64,000 nucleotides of DNA from Cryptomeria japonica (taxonomy: Eukaryota; Streptophyta; Pinopsida; Cupressales; Cupressaceae), in NCBI RefSeq assembly GCF_030272615.1, contig NC_081410.1:289975957-290039956 (forward strand), written 5' to 3'. The translations under genes and the position numbers were made by a program. How positions within the stretch are numbered: the stretch's first letter is position 1; every line of letters begins with the position of its first letter. The notes under the pieces are model-generated. The model saw only the letters and a list, made by a program, of their open reading frames with translations, searched no databases and had not been told where the DNA came from. Shown here piece after piece: positions 1-12,740 of this stretch.

Positions 1-1955
1 CCCTAGTGATAGGGAAAGAAGTTGAAAGAGGTAGAGGTATGATGAGAAGAAACCAAGTGAACGTTGGGCAGAGAGGTGATGAGTGTTAGATGATGGTGGG
101 AACAATACTAGGTCCCATGAAGTAGCAAGAGGGTGAACGATTAGAAGGAGTTTTGATTGGATAGATTGTGTGTCCAATTGTGGGACAAGGAGATGGTAGA
201 AGAAACCATGCTATGAGGAAGAAACAAGGAGAAGATCCCAAGAACATGATAAGGGAAATAGATAAGAAGCTTGAGAAGCCTTAGAGGAAGATGGAGCAGT
301 AGATGAAGGGGATAATGCCATGTCCTAAAAAGAGTTTTCGATAAGTGAGTAGGTAGCCATGCGCTGGCAAAGAGGTTTTGAAGACTCCAAGAATGAAGGA
401 GCAAGAAAGTGATAGAGATTGGATGAAGGGAACATGGATATATTCCCTTAGAAAGAAATTTGATGTGAGAAAGGTATATTTTATTTTTATGTAGCAGAGT
501 GTGATGGTAATGATGCTGATGTGGATGTGGTTTCAGGAGTTGTTTAGGGTGATGACACCAAGAAGCAAGGATAGGCATAAGAATGAGTTGATGCATAGGG
601 AAGAGGAGATGAATAATGTTGGTTGTATAGATCAACTGATGGATCCTAATTTGTTGATGTAGGTTGAAGGTACATCTGAGGTACCCAAGGAGATGGAGAA
701 GGTGGCGTGTTCCCAAGAGAACAAGAGGGTTTATCATAGAGAGTATGGTAGCAGATTCAAGGAATTTTCACCCATGACATATAATGGGAGAGATGTAATA
801 TGTTATGTTTTTTATGCTTACATGTTTTATGGAGGTTATGGAGGTTTTAATGCCTCACAAGTAGGTCAAAGGTGGATGCAAATGCCAAGGAGTAGCCAAG
901 GACAAGGTAGGAGCAAGTGTTGGGGAATGAATCTAATGGGACCCCAAATTTTTTTCAAAGTAACCAATGAACTAGGAGGCTCATGAAGAGCAGGTAGAAG
1001 ATGGAATAATGTGGGTCTAATTAGAGGAGAGAAAAGAAGATAGAGGAGTAAAGTTTTTCTCTTGGGACAAGAAATTTTTTAAAGGGGGGGAGTATGGTGC
1101 AAGAGCACCTAAGGATCCAAGGAGACCTCAAAGGAAAATGTGGAAAGGTTGAGTCTATTTGAGTCTATTTGGATGTAAGAGGGTCATTCATGAACTAAAA
1201 CAATGTAATAAGACCCTTGAAGATTAATTTATGTAATGGTTGAGTCGAGTCAAGTTGTCTAGTTGTGTCAAAATTGTGTCAATGTTGTCAAATGAGAATT
1301 TTTATTTAATAAATGTTAATAAGGTATGGTAAGTGTCAAAATGGGGTCCATATGATGTTTTAAGAGTGTTAAAATCATTAGATTGAGTTGCTTGATGATA
1401 TAAGGACAAAATGTCAACAATTGTCAATTTCACACATTCAAATGGTGGATTCCAATGGCTAGTTGGTTCTTAGGTAGTTCTAGGAGTTATTTTTGGTTTT
1501 GGGGGTTAAAATGTGTTTAAAAACCTCATTCTCATGTTTAGAGAGGTTCCTGATGTTGATTTGAAGGTTGATGTATGTGAAAACAAACTGCTGCAATAAA
1601 AATTCAATGTTTTCCTTGCATTTTATGAGTAAAGTCTGAACTTTTACACATTGAATTCTCACTTCCCTTTCAATTTTTGAATAGATTTATTGTTTGGATG
1701 ATCTGAGAATGTCTCCACATCCATTTCCAGAGGTTTTGAAGGTTTATTAATCATTTTGTGCAAGGCTTAGTTGACTGCCCTGTAATTTGAGTGTTATTGA
1801 TAGTTTTGGACAGTTATGGGGGACATCATGTGGAAATAGACTTATTCCACTTTATTAAATTGTTGTTTCTTTAGGAATGAGTCTAAGAAAATGTATTATA
1901 TCCTTTCATGTTGTTTTGGTTATAGGGAAGAGTGAATTTAAGAGATGGTGACCAC
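1..1955 (+). mobile_element. Degraded 3' part of an LTR retroelement, interrupted by the Tat element
   Basis: No protein family is recognisable here. A purine-rich stretch with no convincing reading frame leads to a clean plus-strand polypurine tract at 1081-1092, followed by a candidate LTR start at 1095. The AT-rich, TTGTCAA-rich sequence after it looks like LTR. The next element interrupts this LTR at 1956, and its continuation may lie beyond 28932. The 5' part of the element lies outside the window. Short open frames here, such as 693-986 on the plus strand, match nothing I know. Confidence 0.4.
1081..1095 (+). other. Candidate polypurine tract and 3' LTR start
   Basis: AAAGGGGGGGAG is followed by TA and then TGGTGCAAGAGCACC. 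The first bases of the putative LTR form a small hairpin (GGTGC and GCACC around AAGA). A G-run of this kind next to a TG is the usual plus-strand primer and LTR boundary of Ty3 elements. The second LTR is not in the window, so the boundary cannot be confirmed. Confidence 0.45.
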
Positions 1956-2973
1956 TGTAATACCTTAAAAATGGTCATCTAAACCATAGGCCCCCTAATC
2001 TCAATTTCATCACCAAGGTCCTAACCAAGGGCAATTAAAATTAATCTTGAGCACACAATTAATTTCTCAAATCATCAAATGTCACATGGCAAATTAATCA
2101 CTCTAAATTAATTAAAATAAATATTTAATTAATTGATCATTTCAAGTAAATCATTTTAAAACAATTATCCTATTTATTTTATTAAATATCCTAGCATATT
2201 TAATTAAATAAATCAGTTTGCCATTAAATCATCAAAAATTGAGGAAAGAAATCAAATGTAGATAATCTTGAAAAAGAATTAAAAATTGAAAAGTCTCAGA
2301 AAAACAATTAAAACAATTAAATCTCAAAATTGAATAAATAAAGAATAAATCAGTTTTTTATTTTATTTTATCTTTATTTGAGTTCAATTTCCTTTAAAAC
2401 TAAGAAAATAAGGAAATCACATCAATTTACCTAGATTGTGTTTCTTCTTGAAGAATCTCAACCGCTCATCATCATTTGATCTCGACCGTTGGTTTCTTTC
2501 TGAATTGTCTATAAATTCAAGCTCTCATCTCCTAATCAAGGATCTTGGAGAATATATTGTTATCATGTTGTTTTTGCTCTAGGTTCGTTAAGATTTTATA
2601 TCGAGAATATTTTCATATTAGTTATTGCATATTTGTTAAATCATTTAGCTTAAGTATTCATTCATAGCTTAATCATGTTAGCCTAATATTCATTAATCTA
2701 GCATATCTTGCATTTATCTAGCTTAATCCTACATCCATTTAGCTCAAATTTGTACTCATATAGATTAAATCCTTCATTTGGGTGTTGTCTAGTCATTGGT
2801 ATTGCATATAAAAATCTGAGAGCAAGACTAAACTCGCATCTACTAGAAGGTAATAGGTCGCTTTGTGATGGTTTATTATTCATTATTGATTGATTTACTA
2901 ACCATGCATCTAATGACTTAATTAAAGTGTTGTGTATTCCAGATATAGATACGATCCACTTTTCACACATACA
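1956..2973 (+). repeat. 5' LTR of the Tat element
   Basis: It begins TGTAATACC and aligns along its whole length with 27886-28932. Shared landmarks include TAAAAATGGTCATCTAAACC at the start and GATCCACTTTTCACACA near the end. The CA terminus at 2973 is chosen because it gives the best flanking duplication; 2969 is also possible. No clear primer-binding site follows. Confidence 0.83.
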
Positions 2974-5262
2974 TTTTTTGCAGCCACCATGGGGCCCAGA
3001 ATTCACTCTTTTAGCCTCAAAAATGTTTTTCTATTTCTCAGGTTTCATCTGTGCAAGCCTCTGCAAAAGGTCGTACAAGTATTTACCCAACATTGTGCAA
3101 ATTCTGTCAAGTTCTATCTTTTATCATTTGGTTCAACAAGAATACTCATATGAGTTTCTACTCTGGATATCTGATTCAGTGTTTTATCATCTGGGTCTGT
3201 GGGAATAATCGTACGGGAAGGTATATATTGTTGTATGAATTTCTATTTTTATCATTTCAAAAACAGTTTACTTTTAGGGTTTTTTTGTGAATTGAGTTTG
3301 GATTTTACTGATGCTAACCCTGGTCTATCTTCTGTCTGATTGAGATTTTCATAGCCTAATTGGTTTTCTATAGAACACTTATCAAAGAATTTATCAATCA
3401 AACATACGCTTGTTAAAGAATCAAAAGAAAAATGATTACTAATGCATTGTTCTTGCAAGTTGCCTAAAGAGAATCGACCAAACATCGTGTATTCTTTCAA
3501 TTCATTTTTTAGGCACTTAAATTGCTATTTGGTTAATGAACAAATTTTTCCTTTTTGTTTGAAGAAAAATCTAAGAGGTAGGAGAGTATGCTCTTGTCTT
3601 TTACAAACAATCAGAAATCTAGACCCTTGAGGCTTTTTCTAAATTTAAGATTTGTGTACCTTTAGCAGGCCTGTCATAGTGGGAAAAAATAATCACCTTG
3701 TGAGAATGACCCAAGTGAGTACAGATGGACCTGAGCATTCCAACTCACTATAATAAATAGGCCTCTGGTGATTAAAGTCTCAGAGGACGGGATTATTTGA
3801 GTTTTCTCTTTGAGATCTCTCATATCGAGCATTTTGTAGGGCCTCGCAGTCTCAATCATGTTTACGTGACTACAACTTGTTTTCAGTATCTTGTCAGGCT
3901 ATAGGCCTCAATATTTCTTGCGTGACTTCAAGGGGTAATTTCTAATGGAATTCGTGACTAAGAACTATAAGATAAAGGCTACCCAATTCACCTCCGAAAG
4001 GGGGATAATCTTTGTGCAAGAGAGATAGTAACTCTCCCAAAACACTTTCCATATCGTGCCCCCATTAGCATTTGGAGTCGGCTAATATGGTGTTGAGAAT
4101 CCATTGTGTGAGACTCGACGGTCATATTCTGATTAGCTATTGGGTGTGTACCTAAGTATGCAAGAAAAGGTTTTCTTCTCTAAGCCAACTTCTATAGGGT
4201 TAGTGTGCTAAGCTTGAACTCATTATATATCTTGTGTGTTTACTGTGTTTTCATCCCTGAAACTAAAACTAAAATATTAAAACTAGAGAAAACAAATCAA
4301 CAACATCAACAACTCAGTGATCAAAACTCTATCCATGTCCAAAAACTAGTCTCTGTCAATCATCAAAAACTTTGTCTGTCAGAATCTCATCTCTGTCTAG
4401 TCCTCTATCGTATGAGTTTGTTGAATTATCATCTAGCTACATACCTATTGTCGTATGAGTAATCATTGATCCTATCAGTTTGTCATCTGGCTTTGTTAAA
4501 ACTATTGTACAAGTCTGGAAAATTGTCATCTAGACCTTATCATACTATCATACAAATAAATATCATACTCAATAGATTGTCATCTGGAGGTTATTAAACT
4601 GTCATGTGAGTTTAGGCAACAACTCATACGAGAAACTATCTCTATCATTCGAGAGATATTAAATTGTCGTCTGGGTCTAAAAACTATTGTATGAATCTCT
4701 GATTTTGTCAGTTTAGAATAGTCAAACTTACCTAAATTAGTCTACAACAAGCATAAAACTGGTCATCATAATCATGAGCATAAACAATCTTGATAGTGTA
4801 CCCTTGTCATTTTGTTGCATGATTTTGTCGATCATCTTTCAGCTAGTTCCATCAACTACTTATCAAACTTAAGTTACTTTGATCACATCTTATACAGGAT
4901 AGATCATTCCTGAAACCAAACTGAGTCTTAGTCACTTCTCTCAAATCAAAGTAGGTTACCTAGATCATGGCTTATATAGGATAGATCTTTCCTGAAACTA
5001 GATTGAATCTTAGTTACTTCTCTCAATCACTACATTAAATGAACAACTATCTTCAATTTGATCTTGAATTCTTCATCACATCTAGCTCTCGATCATATCA
5101 GTCATAAGTGTCTACTTAAACCAGAAGTTCTCACAAGAAAGCTGGCAAAGGTAAAGGACCATCCTTTTCATCAAAAGATAATCCTTTCTTTGTAGAAGAC
5201 CCCATCTCTAATAAACTTCATTGTCAAAATTACTAATTTTTTATCAACCCTTATCTCCCACC
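2974..5262 (+). other. Untranslated leader of the Tat element
   Basis: This 2.3 kb stretch without a gene precedes the gag start codon. It contains blocks collinear with the leader of the pol-less element at 43454 (about 3575-3990 here against 45260-45660 there), for example GACCCAAGTGAGTA and AACTCACTATAA. It also holds a scattered family of decayed CTCGTACGAG palindromes, densest at 3071-3218 and 4407-4690. Conserved leaders in such elements can hold packaging or dimerisation structures, but no function can be assigned from sequence alone. Confidence 0.6.
3071..4690 (+). repeat. Dispersed decayed palindromes related to CTCGTACGAG
   Basis: Sites include CTCATATGAG (3145-3154), ATCGTACGGG (3209-3218), ATCGTATGAG (4407-4416), GTCGTATGAG (4450-4459), ATTGTACAAG (4504-4513) and CTCATACGAG (4623-4632). 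Further copies lie near the 3' end, such as CTCGTACAAG (26534-26543). TCATCTGG often lies nearby. The variants are what CpG decay on either strand of one palindrome would give. Confidence 0.5.
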
Positions 5263-6754
5263 ATGTCTGGAGAAAGGCAAGAAAGACAAGCTACTAAACA
5301 CGATACTTATGACAACCTCAACACCCATGCTAATGATAGTGATTCCTCATCAAGTGATTCTAAAGCCTCTGAACCTACAAAAGCTATTATAAATAGCTAT
5401 CAAAAGGATAAAGATTTCCAAAAAATGATGAAGATCATCATGGCTAGAGAAAAGGGAGATTATTTTCTAGAACTATCAAAGCAAGGCACTAAAATTCCTA
5501 CTGATTATAACATTGAAACCCATATCACTAAAGAGGAAGAGACACCGTTAGCACTGGTAAAAAAATAATTACAAGTGTTGCAGACTGAAATCATAGAAAT
5601 GAAAAATAAGGATAAATCATCAAAGCAATATTCTTTGGACACGATATGCCTGTTTCTATTTCCTTCAAGAGTGGAGATTCCTAAGTTTGACAAATATGAT
5701 GAAAATACAGATCCTCAAGACCATGTTAGATAATTTTGTGCTTTATGTATGAAATTCATGCACAAGCAAACATATCTTATGCGCCTTTTCCTGAGGAGTT
5801 TAGGAGGACAAGCTATGGAATGGTTTTAAAGCCTACCTATAGGAATTAAAACTTTTGAGGAATTAGTCGAATCATTTCTCCAACAATAATCCTATAATAT
5901 TCTTCATCCAGTCACTATGATCAAGCTTTGCAACACCAAACAAAAAATAGGAGAGCCTTTTCTCACTTTTCTTCAACGTTGGAGAAAGATGTTCTCTAGA
6001 TATTCACGGCCTATTCCAGACTCAAAGAAAATGGATATCTTTGTCAATAACCTAATCCCTTAATTGAAATAGGGTATCCAAATGCAAGTGTACCCTTCAT
6101 TCAACAAAATGGTAAATAGTGCCCTCAGAATGGAAGATGTGCTTATAAAGAAAGGAGATATATCACTTTGGAAAGAAACACAGCAAGGTTCTAGTTCCAA
6201 AGAAAATAACAAATACTAGAAATATGGAAAAGATAACAACAAAATTTTTGTTAATGATGGAGTGGTAGACACAGTTAAAACAAAATAAAAACCCACAATA
6301 TTTAATCTGGCTAGCGGCACCCAAGCACTCAAAGCAGCTAAAACTGTAGCTGAAAATCCTTCAAAAAAAATCAAAAGAGTGGTTTAAGGAGAAACCTTAG
6401 CTTTCAAAGCAAAAACATGATTTCACTCCTCTAGAAGAATCATATGAATCAACTTTTAAGACTTTATTGGAAAATGATTTGATATTTCCAGACAACTCTA
6501 GACCATATGATCCAGAAGTTAAACCCAAATGATGGAGGGAAAATGAATACTATGAATATCATCGAAACAAGGGTCATACAACAAACAAGTGCATGAAGCT
6601 CAAACATGAGATTCAAGACCTCATCGATGCTGGCAAAATTATTGTTGGAAATCACACAACTAATGTTGATCACAAAGATTTTATAGATCCCTTACCTTCT
6701 TATGAACAAGGTGATTCCTCAAAATCCAAGGGAGGTGCCAAAGTCAATTGTTAG
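5263..6754 (+). pseudogene. gag: Tat-element gag (capsid/nucleocapsid), decayed
   Basis: Gag would form the cytoplasmic virus-like particle and package element RNA. The start chosen is the ATG at 5263 (MSGERQERQ...), after the leader. An acidic, Ser-rich N terminus is followed near 5680-6060 by a retrotransposon Gag core, with motifs such as PKFDKYDENTDPQDHVR, GGQAMEWF and FLQRWRKMFSRY. A Tat-type zinc-knuckle remnant follows at about 6550-6594 (EYHRNKGHTTNKC then LKHEIQDLI); its first Cys has become Tyr. In-frame stops occur throughout and a frameshift falls near 6385-6420, so the product is not made intact. Assignment to gag is secure from the core and knuckle. Confidence 0.75.
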
Positions 6755-7920
6755 TGTAGGTGTAGAAATCCCAAAATAAATGAGAGAAGAAATTGAAAGA
6801 ATTAAAGAGTTGTTTGCACCACTCAACATTCCGATCACATACATAGGTAGAAAGCAAATAGATGATTCAGAAAATGACTCAAATGAGTATGAATGGGGTC
6901 TAGATCCTCTCTCAGATACATCTACTAAAGAAACTCCTAAATAATCTAGTGATATCATAGATGAAGCACAAGATATAATACGCTTGAATCTACAAAAGGA
7001 AATAGAGGAAATCAGACAAAAAGATGAGAAGACTATGAACAACAACTGAAAGAAGAAAGAGCACAAGAAAATTTTGCACCTACAATACCTACCTCTAGTG
7101 AGATAGAACAAATCAGATATGGAATTACAAAAGAAGAATTAGAGGCTACAAAAGTAGGGCCAGTCATTAGTCCAGAGGAAGTTGAATGGAAAATATTACA
7201 GAGACTAATAGAGCCATCAAAGTCCCATCAATAGGTATTGCAAATACAAGTGATCATTGAACGAAATCATGAAGGAACTTGCAACATCAAAGATGTAAAT
7301 ATTGACACTATAAATTTACTAAATCACTTGAAGAAGAGTCAGAAACTTCTTCTTATGACTCTGATCACTCTGACATAAGCTCTATTTATGACAATACCTA
7401 TTCGACACCAAACTATGACAACTCCGTCATGAATGCCAAGACTCTGCCTGCTAACCATGTTACTGTCAAACCATGATATGTAGTTCAGTCTGAAGTAGAG
7501 GACATTGCTAGTGATAGGTCTATTGGGTTAGGTCCACTAAATATTAACGCACACTTTGATAATCATGTTGTAACTCTTCTTGGTTTCGAGACACTTACGC
7601 AAGGTAGTCTTCTAGAACTTGACTTATCGATCCAAAGTTATGATGATAATACCGTGAGCTCCCTTGAACCTGTTAAAACCTTATCCTTGGTACATCCTAA
7701 ACTAATTGACTATACTCTTCAAGGCCAACCTTTGGATATACCTACTTTCCCCAATGACTATACATTGGCCTTCTATCTTAATGCAATTGAACTAATGGAC
7801 TCTTCCACTAGTGAAAAAAGTGAGAACATGACAACAACAAGTGTCAAGTATCTTAGTCACAAAAAAAAAAGAGTTCTGATGGCAAAAACCACACTGTGGT
7901 GGTGTCAAAATAAAAAATAG
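6711..7920 (+). pseudogene. Spacer polyprotein segment between gag and RT
   Basis: Two coding-like stretches join gag to the RT region. The first, 6711-7048, encodes a charged helical stretch (MREEIERIKELFAPLNIP, then EIEEIRQKDEK). The second, about 7318-7920, encodes an acidic Ser/Asp-rich stretch followed by LLGFETLTQGSLLELDL. They sit where Tat elements usually carry the gag C terminus and the protease. I see no D-S/T-G protease motif, so protease is either lost or unrecognisable. Stops and frame changes break it. Confidence 0.4.
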
Positions 7921-7921
7921 T

Positions 7922-9120
7922 AATAATAAAGGACGTACCTAATGGTGAAAACCTCTCTAAGGCGCATGAAGGTGAGATACTTGACATTTTTCCTAATCAC
8001 TTTCAAGAGCAATCATCAGTTCTAATTGAACCTACACAACTAGTATATATTGGAACAAAATAAGCTCATCACACCATACATGTAGCTCAATCCTTGTCAG
8101 CCAAAGAACTAAAAGAATTTGTTGATTTCTTTAGGGAAAAGAAGATAAATTTTGCATGGACATATGCTGATATGTCGGGTCTAGATCCTGACCTCATAAT
8201 GCATCATCTTTCTATCACTCCTGGAGTTAAACCCGTTAAACAAAAACCTCAAAAAATGCATCCTCATGTTGCATTACTTGTTAAAGATGAGCTAGAAAAA
8301 TTACTAAAAGATGAATTTATTAGAGCAATTGACTATGTCGAATGGATATATAACATTGTACCTATTTCCAAACCTGACAAATCAATCCATGTTTGCACTA
8401 ATTTTAGAGATTTAAACAAAGCCTATCTGAAAGATGATTTTCCACTACCCAACATACACATGATCATGGACATGACTGTTGTCTATGAAATGTACTCCTT
8501 AATGGATGGATTTTCAGGATACAATCATATCAAAATTTTACCTGAGGATCAAGAGAAGACATCATTCACCTATGCATGGGGAACCTTCTACTGGAATGTA
8601 ATGCCCTTTGGTTTAAAGAACACAGGTGCTACTTATCAGAGAACTGTAAAAACAATTTTTCATGACATGGTGCACAAAAACATGGAGGATTATGTTGATG
8701 ACACTCTAGTTAAGTTCATGAAAAGATTAACCCATCTATCAGAACTAGGTCCAATATTAGATAGAATGGAAAAATTTTGACTTAGATTAAATCCTAATAA
8801 ATGTGCATTTGGAGTTACATCTGGTAAGCTCCAAGGATATATTGTTTCAAGAAAAGGAATTGAAGTGGATCCAGAAAAGGTTAAGGCTATCATTGAAATG
8901 CCACCTCCAAATAATATTAGTCAAATGAGAAGTTTACAAGGATGCCTCCAATCAATAAGATGCTTTATTTCTCAACTAGCAGATAAAGCTCATCCATTCA
9001 CAAAGGCATTACAAAAAGGAGTCAAATACAATTGAGATGAATATTGTGAACAACATCTAAAAAAAATCAAGGACTATCTTTCAAATCCACCTATATTAAT
9101 GTCACCAATTCAAGGTAAAC
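7922..9120 (+). pseudogene. pol: Tat-element reverse transcriptase, decayed
   Basis: RT copies element RNA into DNA inside the particle. One frame runs from about 7929 to 8780, continuing past a stop to about 9110. Typical Tat motifs are seen in order: the N-terminal FAWTYADMSGLDPDLIMHHL, a KPDKSIHVCTNFRDLNKAY block, the SLMDGFSGYNHIKI block, MPFGLKNTGATYQR and the catalytic YVDD at about 8692-8703. These are followed by the thumb (LRLNPNKCAFGVTSGKLQGY) and connection region. Stops include TAA before AHHTIHV (about 8061) and TGA after MEKF (8778). The catalytic core residues survive although the frame is broken. Confidence 0.9.
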
Positions 9121-9489
9121 CAATACATCACTGGGGGCACTTCTGGCACAACAAGATGAGAATACAAAGGAATAAGCTATATATTATATCAGCGGGACCT
9201 TGGTGTCCTATGAGATGAACTATAATATCATAGAAAAATCTTGTTTGGCATTAGTCTTTGCTTCATAGAAATTAAGACACTACATGTTAGCACATTCTAT
9301 TAAGCTGGTGGCTAAGATTGATCCGCTCAAATACCTTCTCAACAAATAAACACTTACATGAAGATTGGCTAAATGGGTCATGGTTCTTACAGAATTTGAT
9401 ATTGAATATATAAAACACAAATCTATCAAAGGACAAGTTATTGCAGATCAACTTGCTGATGCTCCACTTAAAGACAATCAACCTTTACA
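9121..9489 (+). pseudogene. pol: Tat-element RNase H (Ty3-type), decayed
   Basis: RNase H removes template RNA during reverse transcription. After the RT connection, the frame resumes at LGALLAQQDENTKE (about 9130-9171), then AIYYISGTLVSYEMNY, the helix ALVFAS-KLRHYMLAHSIKL and the terminal block IKHKSIKGQVIADQLAD. About 25 nt appear to be missing at the start of the domain, where the first catalytic Asp is expected, so the enzyme is dead. Several TAG/TAA stops interrupt it. It joins directly to the second RNase H downstream. Confidence 0.78.
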
Positions 9490-9990
9490 CATAGAATTTC
9501 AGGATGAATCCATCATGCACCTTACTCAACGATCATGGAAAATTTTCTTTGATGGGTTTTTCACTCAACATGGTTCTGGTATTGGAATACTTTTTAACAC
9601 TCCTTAAAGATATTCAATCCCAAAGGCTTACAAGATTCTATTTCCTTGCACAAACAATATTACAGAATATGAAGCTTTGGTAAAAGAGATCAAGCTAGCT
9701 ATTGAATGGAAGGTTGTTGAATTATGCATCTATGGAGATTCTCAACTAATCATCAACCAAATTAATTATATACATTAGACTCGAGATGAGAAACTAATAC
9801 CTTATAAGAGAATGGTTGATGACCTTAAGAAATACTTTACCTTTGTATTATTCCAGCAGATTCCCAGATCAACAAACAAAGCAGCAGATGTTATGGGTGC
9901 CTTGGCATCTATACCCCAGCTACAAGAATCTAACTTCCGCTTTGAATTCCTGGTGGAAGAGTTACATTATCTTTCCTATGATTCTCTTGA
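9490..9990 (+). pseudogene. pol: Second, archaeal-type RNase H (aRNH) of the Tat element, decayed
   Basis: A separate RNase H fold lies between the Ty3 RNase H and integrase. Visible motifs are WKIFFDGFFTQHGSGIGILF (first acidic residue and glycine-rich strand), NNITEYEALVKEIKLAI (catalytic Glu helix) and ELCIYGDSQLIINQI (catalytic Asp), then PRSTNKAADVMGALAS. This domain at this position is a diagnostic trait of plant Tat elements, where it accompanies the ancestral RNase H. TAA (about 9605) and TAG (about 9777) stops break it. The domain order is the main reason for the lineage call. Confidence 0.85.
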
Positions 9991-10084
9991 GTCCCAGATG
10001 GTCTATTCTATTATTGGACATGATTCATCTCGCTATAGACATATTTTCTCTTACTTGTATGACCAGATTATTCCTGCTAATCTT

Positions 10085-11285
10085 ACCCGTAATGAGAAAA
10101 GCAACCTAATCTGAAATGCTTCATGGTATGTCATCATCACTAACGATCTATTTAGGTGAGGTTTGGATAGTAGTTTTCTTAGGTGTCTAGAAACTGAAGA
10201 GTCCCAATATGCATTATCTAAAATCCATGAAGGTATTTGCGGATCTCATTCAAACGGTCTAACTTTAGCTTGAAAACTACGAAGGGTTGGCTACTACTGG
10301 CTAGATATGGAAAAATATGCTATTAAATTTGCTAAAACTTGAGAGAAGTGTCAACTACATGGGAATCTCATACATGCTCCAGCAAGGGATCTAATACCTT
10401 TCATCACACATTATCCTTTTCAACAATGGGTGTTTGACCTCATTGGCCAAATATATCCTGCATCATCTAACAAAATCAAGTTTATTATAACTGCCATTGA
10501 GTACTACACTAAGTAGGTAGAAGCGGTTCCGCTAATAAATCAACTGGTAAACAAGTAGCTCTATTCATCCTTAACTATATCATCTGTATGTATGGGATAC
10601 CTTCTTCCACTATGATTGACAATGGAGGGTAGTTCAAAAACAAAGATCTAGATGAGCTCTATAAAAAATTCAAAATCAAACAACATTGGTCATCCATATA
10701 CTACCCTCAAGGTAATGGACAAGCTGAAGCATCTAACAAAAATTTGTTGACTATCTTACACAGAACAGTAAATAAATCTAGAAAGGATTGGCATCTACAA
10801 CTCAATCCTACACTATGGGCTTATAGAACAAGTATCAAAATACCTAGTGTGGCTACACCTTTTTATTTGGTGTATGGATCCAAATCAATCTTACCTATTG
10901 AGGTGGAAATACCATCTTTGAGAGTTTCTTTCCAAGGTCTTGTAACTGATGAAGACTACAGAATATCTAGAATGCAAGAACTCGAGTTGCTGGATGAAAG
11001 TTAGTAAGTGGCATTTGATCATCTGAGATCATATCAAAAGATAATTCTATAGGTTATAACAAGAAATTTAGACAAAGAGAATTTCAGGTTGGTGACCTTG
11101 TTTTGAGAGAAAATCCTAAAAATCAATAGTTTTGAGACAACAAAGGGAAGTTTGAACTCAACTGGTTGGGTCCCTACATTGTTACTATAGTCTTTGGCTA
11201 TGGTGCCTATCAACTCTCAACATCGAAAGGAGAATAGCTCCATGAACTGATCAACACCGTCTACTCCAACAATCTCTACAACTAA
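10085..11285 (+). pseudogene. pol: Tat-element integrase, decayed
   Basis: Integrase inserts the element cDNA into chromosomes. The zinc-binding part shows HEGICGSHSNG and EKCQLHGN, with one Cys replaced by a stop. The catalytic core shows WVFDLIGQIYP (first Asp), MIDNGG (second Asp) and YYPQGNGQAEASNK (Glu region). A frame change near 10535-10550 separates the first and second halves. The C terminus carries the usual WHLQLNPTLWAYRTS and LVYGSKSILPIEVEIP blocks and ends around HELINTVYSNNLYN before TAA at 11283. Multiple stops make it non-functional. Confidence 0.87.
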
Positions 11286-12740
11286 AATGTCCTAAAAAAA
11301 AAGAAAAAAAAAAGAGATTCTTGGCCAACTAGGTGAAAACCTGGTAAATAGGTGCCTCTTGTACTCAAGCACTCCATCTATCAATGAAAGGTTGGAATTT
11401 ACCATTTTCATTCCCACTTTCCTACATCTTTTCTTTTGCTTGTACATAATGTCTAGTCACTCTTGTGACATCCTAGTTCTTTTAGAACCCTCATGGCTTG
11501 AAATCGATCAATGTCCTAGTCTTAGGGTAATCGATTGATCAATTTACATGTCCTAAGTAGTATCAACCAAGTTATCTTCTTGTTAGTAGTACCAAGTCAT
11601 CCAATCTAAGTCAATCACATGTCTCCTCTCCACTACTACAAATTTTTATCACTGAATAAACACACAAAACAAGACTACTAAAAACAATCACTAAACTATT
11701 TGAGATATGCATGAAATTTTCTCTGTGTGTTGTCTTTTACATTGCTTTTCCATTATTATTCCCTCTAAGTAACTTGAGAAAGTCTATCTTGACTAAGAGG
11801 AGATAGGATTGGGGGCATAATACTTTTCTTTGTTTTCTACTTGTAGGAATGAATTTGATGATTTGGAAACATCGAATCAATTGGGTGTTTGTGATAAGTG
11901 CCTTCACATCAAGATGAAATCACCACACATACCTCAACTCTACTTATTTGTATCCTACTAGGAGGTTGGAGTCATTTCTTTGTCTGTTTGAGGGAATTTC
12001 TTTAATGTGCAATCCAGATGCATGCGTAATCTATCCAAGGATATAAATGAAAAAAGGATCATTGCAAACAAGATAGTTAATTTTGCACATGAAAAGAAAG
12101 GAACTTTGTTTTTCCTGTTGTAAATTTTTAAAACACTCAGTGATGAAAATTAAGCATTCCAAATCCAATGACTAGGTTTAGGTTGCATTCATTTTAAATT
12201 GTATGCATTTCGAGTGATTTCAGCATGATAACAATGATCTCTTTATCTTCTGAATGAGAGTTTGAAGCATCGTCATTTCTCAGCTAAGTGGTCTCTTTTT
12301 CATAATCGTTTCTCTGAGTGTATTGAGATGTTATCTACATACGCGAGCATCCTGTATAGATCCATACATTTCATTCTATACTTATTTGCATTCATATTAT
12401 TGCATGAAAAAAATAAACATTTGCATTACTAGTTACTCATTTTCATCATTTATTTTCATATGAAAAAGAAACAAAATACAAAAGTCCATATTCATCGGCA
12501 TTACATACATCCATACTGAAAAGACATGCATACATATAGAACAAAGTATATAGAAAGACATCTCATAATCAATAAACACAAGTATGATGAAATCAAATCA
12601 AGATCTTGTATATATCATCATAATCTCAATGTCTCAGAGTACAAATGATATCAACTATCAAATACACTATCTTGACAGAGCAAAAATTGTATAGGCTACA
12701 TAAATGGGGTATATAAAAAAATCTAGGAGATATAACAAAG
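11286..12740 (+). other. Non-coding region downstream of Tat pol
   Basis: No gene is seen. Just after pol, TAGGTGAAAACCTGGTAAATAGG (about 11329-11351) matches a motif that occurs twice at 49673-49735 in the pol-less relative, at the same position relative to its ORF. The rest is AT-rich, with CATCCATACAT-like runs at 12480-12540. It ends at the stop codon of the antisense ORF. Confidence 0.55.

Noticed and set aside
141-737. Minus-strand open frame of 198 codons
   Set aside because: Composition (His/Leu-rich) and lack of any motif fit a chance frame opposite purine-rich sequence of a decayed element.
5221-5262. Upstream start for Tat gag at 5221
   Set aside because: It depends on a TTG codon; the ATG at 5263 in a favourable context (CCACCATGT) is the better start.
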